From positions 1 to 64,000 of the forward strand of contig NZ_JAODIW010000008.1 of assembly GCF_026586625.1 (NCBI RefSeq): a stretch of DNA of 64,000 bases, read 5' to 3'. Position 1 is the stretch's first letter; each line of letters opens with the position of its first letter. Below the pieces are notes generated by a model. That model was not told the DNA's origin, did not search any database, and saw only the letters and a program-made list of their open reading frames with translations. The translations under genes and the position numbers were made by a program. This stretch comes from Halobium salinum (lineage in GTDB: Archaea; Halobacteriota; Halobacteria; Halobacteriales; Haloferacaceae). Positions 50,369-58,503 of the stretch are shown in pieces.

Positions 50369-50845
50369 TCAGGCGGTCACGTCGGCGACGGTCGCCTCGG
50401 CCAGTTCGCGCAGGCGCTCCGGGTCGACCTCGAACACCGTCGTCGGGGTCCCGGCGGCCGCCCACACGGTGTCGTAGTCGAGCAACGCGGGGTCCATGAG
50501 CGTCGGATTCTCCGCGGTGTGACAGATGGGCGGAACCCCACCGATGGCCCACCCCGTCACTTCGCGGACGGTGTCGGCGTCGGCCATCGCGACCGCGTCG
50601 GGGTCGACGCCGAAGTGGTCGGCCAGTCGGGACTCGTCGACGCGGTTCGCGCCGCTGGTGAGCGCGACGACCGGTTCGCCGTCGACGACGAAGACGAGAC
50701 TGCTCACGATGGCGCCGACGGGACAGCCGATGGCCGCCGCGGCGTCCGCGGCCGTCTTCGTCCCCTCCGGGAACTCCTGGACCGTCGGGTCGAGGTCGTA
50801 TCGTTCGGTCGCCTCCGTGACGAACTCCTCCGCGCGAGCGTGCAT
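50369..50845 (-). CDS. YbaK/EbsC-type aminoacyl-tRNA deacylase
   Basis: A 158-residue protein of the YbaK/ProX editing superfamily. Typical segments are KTAADAAAAIGCPVGAIVSS, then LVFVVDGEPVVALTSGANRV and GWAIGGVPPICH. The family hydrolyses mischarged aminoacyl-tRNAs (for example Cys- or Ala-tRNA-Pro) as a free-standing editing factor. The conserved Lys in EGTKTAADAA is consistent with activity. It is monocistronic and of usual length. Specificity cannot be told. Confidence 0.9.
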   Translation of the reverse strand: MHARAEEFVTEATERYDLDPTVQEFPEGTKTAADAAAAIGCPVGAIVSSLVFVVDGEPVVALTSGANRVDESRLADHFGVDPDAVAMADADTVREVTGWAIGGVPPICHTAENPTLMDPALLDYDTVWAAAGTPTTVFEVDPERLRELAEATVADVTA

Positions 50846-50917
50846 GACGTGGTCGCGAGATTCCTCGGCGACAGCATAAGGTTTCTCGAACGGGGGCCGG
50901 GACGGAATCGACCCGCG

Positions 50918-51118
50918 CTACAGGAGGAGGGAGACGACGAACAGGACGAGGAAGATGATAACGAGGATTCTCGCGATTCCCATCGAGACGCCTGCGATTC
51001 CACGGAATCCGGCGACGCCGGCGAGAATCGCCAGGACGAGGAACACGACGGCGTACCAGAGGAAGCCGCCGCCGGACTGCAGCGGAACGGCCGCGAGAGC
51101 GAGCGCTGTCGCCGTCAT
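50918..51118 (-). CDS. Small DUF1328-type membrane protein
   Basis: A 66-residue protein with two membrane helices, [20 protein letters not shown] and [20 protein letters not shown], separated by a short glycine-rich turn. This is the DUF1328 (YtjA) pattern found across prokaryotes; function is unknown, often stress-linked. The ATG at 51118 is preferred to an earlier frame start that adds 21 basic residues not seen in the family. Confidence 0.85.
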   Translation of the reverse strand: MTATALALAAVPLQSGGGFLWYAVVFLVLAILAGVAGFRGIAGVSMGIARILVIIFLVLFVVSLLL

Positions 51119-51352
51119 CGTCGTACCTTCGGGTCCTCGCTCACTCCGCCCGATTCGATGCCGTGTTCTCCGTGTGGGCAACAGCAGTTGTGACGCATAC
51201 GTCCCGATGGTCGGGTACCTCCACCTTCGTTCTGCTTCCCCTACACCCGATTATGAAGTTGATAGTGCGTGGCGTGTAGCCACCGACGACACCCTACGAT
51301 GGCCTACGGTGGCGCTCCCTCGACGGAAAAAACTGGGTTCGGACCCGGTCGC

Positions 51353-51586
51353 TCAGTTCGGGTGCGGCCGGAGCCACACCGGTGTCTCGGTGCTCGCGCG
51401 CGCTTTCGTCAGGTCGTGGCGCTCGGCCAACTCGTCGAGGAGCCGAACGGCGCGCCGGCGCTCGATGTCGAGTTCCTCGGCGACCATCAGGGCCGTCTTG
51501 GGTTGGTAGACGGAGAACGTCGACAGGACGTCCTCTTCGGTCAGTTTCTCCCCCGTCGTCGCCCGCTGTTCGAGTCTCGCTGGCAT
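51353..51586 (-). CDS. Small winged-helix DNA-binding protein
   Basis: A 77-residue protein. After a basic N-terminus (MPARLEQRATTGEKLTEED) it has a helix-turn-helix: VLSTFSVYQPKTALMVAEEL, DIERRRAVRLLDELAERHDL, then a short wing (TKARASTETPVWLRP). It resembles haloarchaeal small winged-helix regulators that act as single-domain repressors or activators. The ATG at 51586 is preferred over an upstream one. The target is unknown; it stands alone between unrelated genes. Confidence 0.75.
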   Translation of the reverse strand: MPARLEQRATTGEKLTEEDVLSTFSVYQPKTALMVAEELDIERRRAVRLLDELAERHDLTKARASTETPVWLRPHPN

Positions 51587-51713
51587 TGCTCCTCCCTGCC
51601 CGTGAGGTATGCTACCGGTAACCAAAAACTTGTCTGACCCCTGAAAAACAGGTTCGGTTGGTGGAAATTCTCACCCGAATTCGAGTTGCGAACGGGTCGG
51701 TTGGTCGGCGCGG

Positions 51714-51998
51714 TCAGTGGCTGTGACCCGTCGCCTCGGCGAAGGAGACGCCGAAGCGCTCCTCGAACAGCTCCTGGGCGGCCTCGTCCATCTGCTCGAG
51801 GTCCGGGGGCACCTCGCCCTCGGAGTGGTGGACGATGGCGTGCGCGCGCTGGACGAACGCCATCAGCGTCACGTCGCCGACGACGGCCGTCGGCTCCTCA
51901 CCCTGCTCCGCCAGTACGTCGACCAGTCCGGCCGGCAGTTCGACCTCGTCGCTGTCGCCGTCCGGCCCTTCTATCGTGTAGGTCTCGGTGTCTACCAT
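51714..51998 (-). CDS. DUF7545-type small conserved protein
   Basis: A 94-residue acidic protein, very similar in pattern to haloarchaeal proteins annotated DUF7545: it starts MVDTETYTIEGPDGDSDEVE, continues LPAGLVDVLAEQGEEPTAVV, and ends GVSFAEATGHSH. A helical middle (VTLMAFVQRAHAIVHHSEGE) precedes a predicted amphipathic C-terminal helix. Function is unknown; it is widespread among Halobacteria. The ATG at 51998 is preferred to an earlier one that would add 36 basic residues. Confidence 0.82.
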   Translation of the reverse strand: MVDTETYTIEGPDGDSDEVELPAGLVDVLAEQGEEPTAVVGDVTLMAFVQRAHAIVHHSEGEVPPDLEQMDEAAQELFEERFGVSFAEATGHSH

Positions 51999-52165
51999 AC
52001 CGCGCACTGAGCGTCCGATACTTAAGGGTCTGTGGGAATCGAGCGGCCCGACTCCCGATAATACCATCCTCTGGAGACAGAGGGCGCTCCGTTTCCTCTC
52101 GCTCAACGTCGCATCAGAGGCATCTAGCAGTGACAGTTATTATTCATTCGTACCATTGGTCTCCA

Positions 52166-53125
52166 ATGTCCCTCGTTAGTGTACTCATCCCGACGTACAA
52201 CAGAGCTGGATACATCGGCGGGGCCATCGAAACGGCGTTACGCCAAACTTATCGGGATATCGAAGTCGTTGTCGTCTGCGATGGATCCGCAGACGGAACC
52301 GGGAGAGTCATCGAAGACTACACTAACGATGACCGAGTTCGGGTACGATACAACGACGAGAATCGGGGCATCTCATACAGTTTCAACCGGGCAGCCGAGG
52401 TGGCTGACGGGGAGTACTACTGTATTCTTGGGGACGACGACCGATGGCATCCGGAGAAAGTGCAACGCCAGGTCGAGCGTTTGAGCGAGTTAGACGAAGA
52501 GTTCGGGATGCTCTACACGGGCGGCGTCGTCACGGACGAGGACGGACGGGTCATCGTCCGCCACCGTCCGAAAAAGCGAGGAGACGTCTATCCGGAGGTG
52601 CTCGCCGCGTTCGATTTTGAACCACATTCGAGTCATATGATAAAACAGCGCTTCTACGAGGCGGTTGGCGGGTTCGATGTGTCGCTCCCTCGTGGTGTCG
52701 ACTGGGATATGACCATCCGACTCGCGAAACGGTGTAAAATCGACTACCTACCAGAGGTGCTCGTGCGCCGTATTAGCCACTCCTCGAACGTCTCCGAGGA
52801 TCCGAAGCAACAGCTCTACGGTAGTCTCGTCTGGCAGAAGTACCGCGACGAAATCGTGCAGCATCCGAACGTCGCCCGTAAGTTCGTCGCCGGTTGGCTT
52901 CGGGAGAAAGCACGCTACGACCTGCAGGAGAACCGAGCGTGGGCGGCGAGCGTCTGCGCCGCGGCTACGGCATTTGGATGCGACCGCTCGCTTGTCAGCG
53001 CCGTGTATCTCGGCGCCGCCCTCACAGGGCCGACTGGTTTTGACGCAACGGCCGCGGTGAGGCGCGAACTCGTGGACACTCGTTCGAGGCGTCTGAATAG
53101 GAATCACAGTTGGACGGAGTGGTGA
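52166..53125 (+). CDS. GT2 family glycosyltransferase
   Basis: A 319-residue family 2 glycosyltransferase. It has the GT-A start SLVSVLIPTYNRAGYIGGAI, VVVVCDGSADGT, the metal-binding ILGDDDRWHPEK (DxD-type), and later GGFDVSLPRGVDWDMTIRLA. It should transfer a sugar from a nucleotide-sugar to a surface glycan, for example in S-layer or archaellin N-glycosylation, but no partner genes are near. Lower GC and less acidic codon bias than the surroundings suggest acquisition. The ATG at 52166 lies about 26 bp after the TATA-like TTATTATT, typical of a leaderless message. Confidence 0.88.
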   Translation: MSLVSVLIPTYNRAGYIGGAIETALRQTYRDIEVVVVCDGSADGTGRVIEDYTNDDRVRVRYNDENRGISYSFNRAAEVADGEYYCILGDDDRWHPEKVQRQVERLSELDEEFGMLYTGGVVTDEDGRVIVRHRPKKRGDVYPEVLAAFDFEPHSSHMIKQRFYEAVGGFDVSLPRGVDWDMTIRLAKRCKIDYLPEVLVRRISHSSNVSEDPKQQLYGSLVWQKYRDEIVQHPNVARKFVAGWLREKARYDLQENRAWAASVCAAATAFGCDRSLVSAVYLGAALTGPTGFDATAAVRRELVDTRSRRLNRNHSWTEW

Positions 53126-53840
53126 CGTACATCCCGATGGTTCGAGCAGTCGGATTTCGAATCTGATGACGATCACGCGTGACCAACGCAGTCCGGCGAA
53201 CGTCCGTCTATGGCGTCCTGGATAGACGTACGTCTAGGCCGAAACGAGGCTAGCTGATTTTGGCACATTGAGTGTCCCTCCAATCGGTGTTCGTGGCATA
53301 GACTGGAACTGGAGCGCCACGAGGCTTTCTAGAGCCGAACTGACTCGACCTCTAAACTCGAAGCGCGAATTCGGACATATGTTAGAGAACTAGTTGCTGC
53401 TCGGAAATTGACCTCTGTTCCGTCTCGCAGTAATCGCAGTATTCGTCCTCTATGTAGACTCCGCTCACCTCCGTCCGCAGCTGGGGCACTTTCGGAGTGA
53501 GTCGCCTTCACCCTCCATCGGGTTCCCAGTCGAATCAGAACCAGTACGTCTCCGAGGCCCACATATCAGTATTTTCACTACCGGTGGGCGCCCCTTCGAC
53601 GCAGGCACCGAATGTGGACCGAGAGAGCCGACGTGAACGTCACCTTCCTGAGTTGTGTATTCTAGTGCCCACCCTCATCAGGATCTGCAATCAAGAGTAC
53701 GGGAATGTACCGTAGTACTATCGTGAGGGCTCGGGTGACAACTCGAAGGCAACGATTTCCGGCGAGGGAAGTCGAGCGACACGCGATACGAGCCCGTCAG
53801 CGCGCACCCACAGAGAACAGTCTCCATCGCCCCAACCCGT
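53126..53840. other. 715-bp non-coding region after the glycosyltransferase
   Basis: No frame here has haloarchaeal codon bias. The base composition is mixed and less GC-rich than the average. A perfect 14-bp palindrome, TAGACGTACGTCTA, lies at 53223-53236. Candidate frames at 53329-53562 (-) and 53497-53715 (+) show no domain. It may hold remnants of a decayed gene or insertion, but no transposase motif or terminal repeat was seen. Confidence 0.55.
53223..53236. repeat. Perfect 14-bp palindrome
   Basis: TAGACGTACGTCTA, alone in a non-coding region, about 100 bp after the glycosyltransferase. It could be a protein-binding site. Its GACGTA core also occurs in the exporter operator at 48623, but the two sites differ in form. 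Confidence 0.3.
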
Positions 53841-55016
53841 CTACTTCTCGATGATGCTCTCTTCGATCTCCTCGCCGAAGTGCCGGGCCTCGGCGCCGTA
53901 GTACAGCAGCACCTTGTCGCCCGGTTCGAGGTCGGTGACGGCCTTTCGCCCCTCGCTGGTGGGCACTTTGATGGTCTCCGCGTTCTGGAGGAGGGTCTCG
54001 ACGCGGTCCTCGCCCTCCTCGGTCTCGACGCGGGCCTCGACGCGGAACATCGGGCGCTTCTCTATCTTGACGCGGCCGACGATGGCTTCTCTCGTCTTGC
54101 CGTCGCCGTCGACGATCTGCACCTCGTCGCCGGACTGGAGTTCGGCGAGGTACTTCGTCCCGCCGCCGGGGGTTCGAACGTAAGCGTGGACGGCGCCGGC
54201 GTTGACGCGGAACGGTCGGGAGGCGACGTACGGCGACTCGGCGGTCTCGCCGTGGACGAAGAAGAGTCCGCGGGACATGGAGCCGACGAGCATCCCCTCG
54301 TCGTGGTCGAGCAGGCTCCCGGTGTCGACGCAGACGCGGTCGGCCATCCCGGTGCGCTCGACGGTCGTCACTTCGGCCCAGACCAGGTCGAGCTGTTCGC
54401 GCTCGCTCGCGTCGCGCACCGCGACGGTCTCGCGAATCTCGTCGGGGTTGTCCGAGTCGAGAAGCACGGCGTCGGCGCCCTGTTCGAGCGTCTCGAAGGC
54501 GGTTTTGGCCTCCTCCGCGCTCGTGACGCCCGCGACGAGCGTCGTCTCCTCGCCGATGCGCGCGATGAGGTTCTCGAGGGGGATGATCTGCCAGTTCTCG
54601 CCGACGACGACTGTGAACTCGGCCTCGCGGGCAGCGGCCTCCGCGAACGCCTCGTAGTCCTCGTCGAAGACCCGAACGAAGGCCCCCTGTGCGCGGTTGT
54701 CACTCCGGCGAAGCGTCGAGAGGTCCGCCGAACCCGAGAAGTCGGAGGGGAGGTCGACCGTCCCGTCGCCCTCGCCGTCCTTCCCGACGACGTAGGCGTC
54801 CGGCTCCGCGCGGTCCGTCTCGGCCTCGTCGACCATGTCGGCGTCCGAGCGGAACGCCGCGACCTTCACGTCGCCCAGCTCACGGACGCGGGCCACGTCG
54901 GCCTCGTCGACGAGCACCCAGTCCACGCCGGCCTCCAACCCGGCGGTGATGCGTCGCTTTCGCACGTTCCAGTCGCCGACCTCGTCGTCGGCCTTCAACC
55001 AGACGCTCCGTGTCAT
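53841..55016 (-). CDS. aroB-II: 3-dehydroquinate synthase II
   Basis: A 391-residue type II 3-dehydroquinate synthase of archaea. It converts 2-amino-3,7-dideoxy-D-threo-hept-6-ulosonate to 3-dehydroquinate with NAD, replacing the usual DAHP-based AroB route. The start MTRSVWLKADDEVGDWNVRK, FTVVVGENWQIIPLENLIAR and HDEGMLVGSMSRGLFFVHGE are characteristic. The ATG at 55016 is preferred over a longer upstream frame. The partner enzyme that makes its substrate is encoded at 58504, about 3.5 kb away on the same strand, with non-aromatic genes between. It seems monocistronic. Confidence 0.95.
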   Translation of the reverse strand: MTRSVWLKADDEVGDWNVRKRRITAGLEAGVDWVLVDEADVARVRELGDVKVAAFRSDADMVDEAETDRAEPDAYVVGKDGEGDGTVDLPSDFSGSADLSTLRRSDNRAQGAFVRVFDEDYEAFAEAAAREAEFTVVVGENWQIIPLENLIARIGEETTLVAGVTSAEEAKTAFETLEQGADAVLLDSDNPDEIRETVAVRDASEREQLDLVWAEVTTVERTGMADRVCVDTGSLLDHDEGMLVGSMSRGLFFVHGETAESPYVASRPFRVNAGAVHAYVRTPGGGTKYLAELQSGDEVQIVDGDGKTREAIVGRVKIEKRPMFRVEARVETEEGEDRVETLLQNAETIKVPTSEGRKAVTDLEPGDKVLLYYGAEARHFGEEIEESIIEK

Positions 55017-55112
55017 TAGGTGGGCCTCACGGTGACGCGGTATCAAAATGGCGGATGGAGCAGGGTCGGACGACGACTCGAGTTGGGCCCGACACCCGTC
55101 GGCCGAAATTGT

Positions 55113-55128
55113 AAATAATATATTATTT
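55113..55128 (+). promoter_or_regulatory. AT-only perfect palindrome upstream of the RDD gene
   Basis: AAATAATATATTATTT, a perfect 16-bp palindrome and the most AT-rich spot in this region, about 70 bp before the RDD ATG. It includes a TATA box; a start 22-27 bp downstream would fall at about 55142-55147, where an ATG opens a 21-codon frame. Confidence 0.45.
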
Positions 55129-55191
55129 CTACTCGGAGTACATGTCAGAATCCGATACATTGATGTCGGGGAGTTGCCATTGTCCGCAGGC

Positions 55192-55752
55192 ATGGCAACA
55201 GCAGTAGAAGCCGAAAGACGGACGGATTCGCCGACCTCGGTGGGCACACCCACCCGGGAAGACACCGACATCATCGGGAAGCGCGTGGGCGCGGAGCTCA
55301 TCGACAACGTCCTGATGTTCGTCCTCTACGTCGCCGTGATGGTCCCGTTCGTTGGCGCGAGCGCCCTTCTCGGCGGAGCGGGAGGCGACACGGCCGCTGC
55401 GGCCGCGATGGGCGGTGCACTCGTCGGCACGCTCCTCGCCTCGCTCTCGCTGTACCTGTACAACGTCGGTCTGGAGGGGTGGTGGGACGGGCAGACCGTC
55501 GGCAAGCGCCTCCTCGGCATCACAGTCGTTCAGGAGGACGGAAGCGACGTGACGCCCGGCAAGGCGGCCATCCGCGCGGCCCCGCTCCTGGCGATGGCCC
55601 CGTTCGGGATGCTCGGCGTTATCGGCGGCATCCTCTCGATGCCGGTGTTCGGCTGCTTCCTCGTCGTCGGTATCGTCTCCATCGCGGTCAGCGACAAGCG
55701 CCAGCGCCTTGCCGACCGCGTCGCCGGGACCGTCGTCGTCGAAGCGCACTGA
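55192..55752 (+). CDS. RDD family membrane protein
   Basis: A 186-residue RDD-domain protein. After an acidic N-terminus it has GKRVGAELIDNVLMFVLYVA (RDD motif varied to RVGAELID), a second membrane stretch GGALVGTLLASLSLYLYNVG, the conserved loop WWDGQTVGKRLLGITVV, and a closing helix pair. RDD proteins are small membrane proteins of unclear transport or stress roles. The ATG at 55192 is chosen because the residues before it in the long frame are encoded by promoter DNA. An AT-only palindrome lies upstream. Confidence 0.83.
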   Translation: MATAVEAERRTDSPTSVGTPTREDTDIIGKRVGAELIDNVLMFVLYVAVMVPFVGASALLGGAGGDTAAAAAMGGALVGTLLASLSLYLYNVGLEGWWDGQTVGKRLLGITVVQEDGSDVTPGKAAIRAAPLLAMAPFGMLGVIGGILSMPVFGCFLVVGIVSIAVSDKRQRLADRVAGTVVVEAH

Positions 55753-55881
55753 GACCCGGACGCGAGACGCGTCGGTTTTCACCGGATTCACGCCCCGAAA
55801 GCGGCGGCCACGGTCGCTCGAGCCGACCCCCGAGCAGCGGGGCCCGTCGCCACGGGAGGAGTGGCCGCGACCGTCGCCGAC

Positions 55882-56670
55882 CTAATACACCTGCCAGCCG
55901 CCGTCGACGTGCAACAGCTCGCCCGTCACGTACGAGGCGGCGTCGCTGGCGAGGTAGAGGTAGGCGCCGGCGCAGTCCTCGGGCGTCCCCGCCCGACCGA
56001 GCGGAATCGGCTTCGCGAGGCCGCCCTCGGCTCCCTTCTCGGTCGCCTCCGCGGTCCACCCCTCCACGAACTCGGTGGCGATTTGGCCCGGCGCGACGGC
56101 GTTCACCCGAACTCCGTGTTCGGCGAGTTCGAGCGCCGCGCCGCGCGTAATCATCCGGACCGCACCTTTCGTCGCGTCGTACTGCACCTGCCCGGCCTGC
56201 GCGAGGTTCGAGGAGATGGACGCCGTGTTGACGACGACGCCCTCGTGGTCGCGGTCGACGAACTCCCGCGCCGCGACCTTCGTGCCGAAGTAGACGCTCC
56301 CGACGTTCACCGACAGGATACGTTCGAGTTCGTCGCGCTCGACGTCGAACATGCGCTTCGGGAGCTGCATCGCCGCGTTGTTCACCATCACGTCCAACCC
56401 CCCGTAGTCGCGGGCGGCCTCGACCACCGCGGCCAGTTGGTCCGGGTCCGAGGCGTCGGTCTCGACGTACTCGGCCGTCCCGCCCGCCTCTCGGACGGCC
56501 TCGTGGGTCGGCGTCGACTCGCCCTCGTCTTTCGGCTCCTCGCGAAGGTCGGCGTTGATGACGGTCGCACCCGCCTCGCCGAACGCGCGGGCGACGGCCC
56601 GGCCGATGCCGCTCGACGCACCCGTGACGACGACGGTTCGGTCCGTGAAATCCGTGGGGCTTGTCGGCAT
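55882..56670 (-). CDS. Short-chain dehydrogenase, paralogue of 46177
   Basis: A 262-residue classical SDR with VTGASSGIGRAVARAFGEAG, NNAAM in DVMVNNAAMQ, Ser in VVNTASISSN, and the YxxxK in VQYDATKGAVRM. NADLREEP suggests NAD. Its close paralogue is at 46177 (shared REEPK...GESTPTHE insert and many identical blocks). The substrate is unknown; glucose 1-dehydrogenase or 3-oxoacyl reductase activity is possible. The ATG at 56670 (MPTSPTDFTDRTV) is preferred to one nine residues earlier. It diverges from the ZIP transporter gene. Confidence 0.9.
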   Translation of the reverse strand: MPTSPTDFTDRTVVVTGASSGIGRAVARAFGEAGATVINADLREEPKDEGESTPTHEAVREAGGTAEYVETDASDPDQLAAVVEAARDYGGLDVMVNNAAMQLPKRMFDVERDELERILSVNVGSVYFGTKVAAREFVDRDHEGVVVNTASISSNLAQAGQVQYDATKGAVRMITRGAALELAEHGVRVNAVAPGQIATEFVEGWTAEATEKGAEGGLAKPIPLGRAGTPEDCAGAYLYLASDAASYVTGELLHVDGGWQVY

Positions 56671-56732
56671 AGGCCACGAGTCGACCGGGAGGGACAAAAC
56701 GACTCGGTCGGTCTACGGCCCATCGAGTTTAG

Positions 56733-56753
56733 GCGAACCGAAAATTAGTTCGC
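56733..56753 (+). promoter_or_regulatory. Inverted repeat upstream of the ZIP transporter
   Basis: GCGAAC and GTTCGC, 9 bp apart, just before the ZIP gene and inside the divergent spacer. The AT-rich centre AAAATTAG could be part of the promoter. A metal-responsive repressor site is possible. Confidence 0.35.
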
Positions 56754-56756
56754 TAT

Positions 56757-57773
56757 TTGAAAAGATACTTCGCGTTCGGTGTGCTAGCCACACTCGTCAT
56801 GGGGGTGCTCGAGAACCTCGTCTTCGTCTTCGTCGCCGGGCTTCTCACGGCGTTCGCGACGGGGCTCGGAGCGGTGCCGTTCTTCTTCGTCGACGAGTTC
56901 AGCGACCGCTGGCGCGTCGCGCTGTGGGGACTCGCCGGCGGCATCATGGTCTCCGCCTCCGTGTTCGGCCTCGTCACCGAGGGGCTGGCGGCGGCGACCG
57001 GACGCTGGCAGCTCGCGGTCGGGCTTCTCGCCGGCGTGGTGCTCGTCGTCGTCGCCGACGCCGTGCTCGACCACGTCGACATCGGCGGAGATGGCCACGA
57101 CCACGACGACAGCCACCACCACGGAGCCGGAGACGACGACGACCACGACCACTCCGACGACCAGGCTCACGAGGTGACTCGGCCTTCACCGGACGGCGGT
57201 CGCGGTCACACCGACGGTCACACTCACGCCGACGGCCACGGCCACGACCACCACGTCGACCCGCAGGCCATCGTCGAGGGCGACCTCAAGAAGCTCGTGC
57301 TCATCCTCGGCGTGCTCACCGTCCACAGCTTCCCCGAAGGCGTCGCCGTCGGCGTCTCCTTCGCCGAACTCGGCTTCGAAGGTGGCATCCCCGTCCTCGG
57401 ACTCACCGTCCCGGTACTCGCGGTGTTCATGACTGTCGCCATCTCCATCCACAACGTCCCGGAAGGGCTCGCCATCTCCATCCCGCTCCAGGAGCTGGGG
57501 GTGAGCCGCTGGCGGATGGTCGGCGCGGCGGTGTTCTCCAGTCTCCCCCAGCCCATCGGCGCCGTCATCGCCTTCTACTTCGTCCGCATCGCCCGGGAGT
57601 TCCTCCCTATCGGCTTCGGGTTCGCCGCGGGGGCGATGATATTTCTCGTCCTCACCGAGTTCATCCCCGAGGCGCTCTCGGTCGGTCGAGAGTTGCCCGG
57701 GAGGGGGTACCGCGAACTCGCCGTCGGGCTGACGGTCGGCGTGCTCGGGATGGTGCCGCTGGCGTTCGTCTGA
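56757..57773 (+). CDS. ZIP family metal transporter
   Basis: A 338-residue ZIP (SLC39-like) transporter with about eight membrane helices. A His/Asp-rich cytoplasmic loop (residues about 112-168, many His in HDHDDSHHH and HTDGHTHADGHGHDHH) should bind Zn. The helix IV/V metal site is present as HSFPEGVAVGVS (H190, E194) and HNVPEGLAIS (H232, E236). Zn2+ is the likeliest substrate, with Fe2+ or Mn2+ also possible. The start is uncertain: TTG at 56757 keeps the longest reading frame, while GTG at 56781 or ATG at 56799 would shorten the first helix. Confidence 0.88.
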   Translation: MKRYFAFGVLATLVMGVLENLVFVFVAGLLTAFATGLGAVPFFFVDEFSDRWRVALWGLAGGIMVSASVFGLVTEGLAAATGRWQLAVGLLAGVVLVVVADAVLDHVDIGGDGHDHDDSHHHGAGDDDDHDHSDDQAHEVTRPSPDGGRGHTDGHTHADGHGHDHHVDPQAIVEGDLKKLVLILGVLTVHSFPEGVAVGVSFAELGFEGGIPVLGLTVPVLAVFMTVAISIHNVPEGLAISIPLQELGVSRWRMVGAAVFSSLPQPIGAVIAFYFVRIAREFLPIGFGFAAGAMIFLVLTEFIPEALSVGRELPGRGYRELAVGLTVGVLGMVPLAFV

Positions 57774-57779
57774 ACCGCC

Positions 57780-57947
57780 TCAGAACAGTCGCGCGACCAC
57801 AGCGTCGAGTGCGAGCGTCCCGCCCCACGCCAGGAGGCCGACCGCGAGAACCGACCCGACGAGGACGACCACTCCCGGCGGGGCCGTCGCCGGTGCACCG
57901 CCGTGGAGCAGGGTCGGAGCCGTCGACCCGACGACCGGGACCGTCAC
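57780..57947 (-). CDS. Small one-helix membrane protein coupled to the DUF2243 gene
   Basis: A 55-residue protein starting GTG at 57947 within the stop of the upstream gene (GTGA overlap). It has a short hydrophilic N-terminus (TVPVVGSTAPTLLHGGAPAT) and one membrane helix (VVVLVGSVLAVGLLAWGGTL). No family is recognised. The overlap and its place downstream of a DUF2243 gene suggest a cotranscribed partner of that membrane protein. Confidence 0.6.
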   Translation of the reverse strand: MTVPVVGSTAPTLLHGGAPATAPPGVVVLVGSVLAVGLLAWGGTLALDAVVARLF

Positions 57948-58405
57948 GTCCGCGACACCTCCGCGTTCCGGTAGACGAGGACACCCGCCGCGGCGAGCAG
58001 CAGGCTCACGACGAACCAGTGAGGGTCGTAGGCCCCGTCCATCCCGACCGCGTGGTGGAGACCCAGCAGCCAGTGGTTGACGACGACGTCGAACACGTCG
58101 AAGGTGCCGAGGCCGAACAGCGCCGCCCCGGCGAGCGCCCGCGCCGGGAGCGGGTCGACCGCCCGACGCTCCGCGCGCCAGACGACCCCCGCGCCGGCGA
58201 GTGCGACGACGAGCATCGCCACGGAGAACAGGCCGTCGGCGACGAGGTTCGTCCGGAGTCCCGACAGCGTCGCCGGGGACACGACGTTCGAGACGAGGTG
58301 GTGCCACTGGAAGACGAGATGGAGTACGAGCACGTCGACGAGCCCGCTGACGCCGAACCCGAAGACGCCGGCGCCGACGAGTCCCCGCCGGGTCTGGTCG
58401 TCCAT
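57944..58405 (-). CDS. DUF2243 family membrane protein
   Basis: A 153-residue membrane protein with four hydrophobic helices and conserved His residues: VFGFGVSGLVDVLVLHLVFQ, WHHLVSNV, DVFDVVVNHWLLGLHHAVGM. This matches DUF2243, often encoded with cytochrome c oxidase-related or metal genes; the paired His residues could bind a metal or heme. It is translationally coupled to a 55-residue membrane protein. The ZIP transporter gene converges on them. Function unknown. Confidence 0.82.
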   Translation of the reverse strand: MDDQTRRGLVGAGVFGFGVSGLVDVLVLHLVFQWHHLVSNVVSPATLSGLRTNLVADGLFSVAMLVVALAGAGVVWRAERRAVDPLPARALAGAALFGLGTFDVFDVVVNHWLLGLHHAVGMDGAYDPHWFVVSLLLAAAGVLVYRNAEVSRT

Positions 58406-58503
58406 ACCGAAGTCGCGCCCGGCGGGTAGGTAGGCGTTGAGGCCGCGAGAAGCGTCACGTCGTGGCGCGTGAGAGACGTACTCGATTCCCCTCCGAACCG
58501 CGC

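Noticed and set aside
53329-53715. Two short frames in the 715-bp gap after the glycosyltransferase
   Set aside because: Mixed composition, no domain, no start signal, and they overlap each other on opposite strands.
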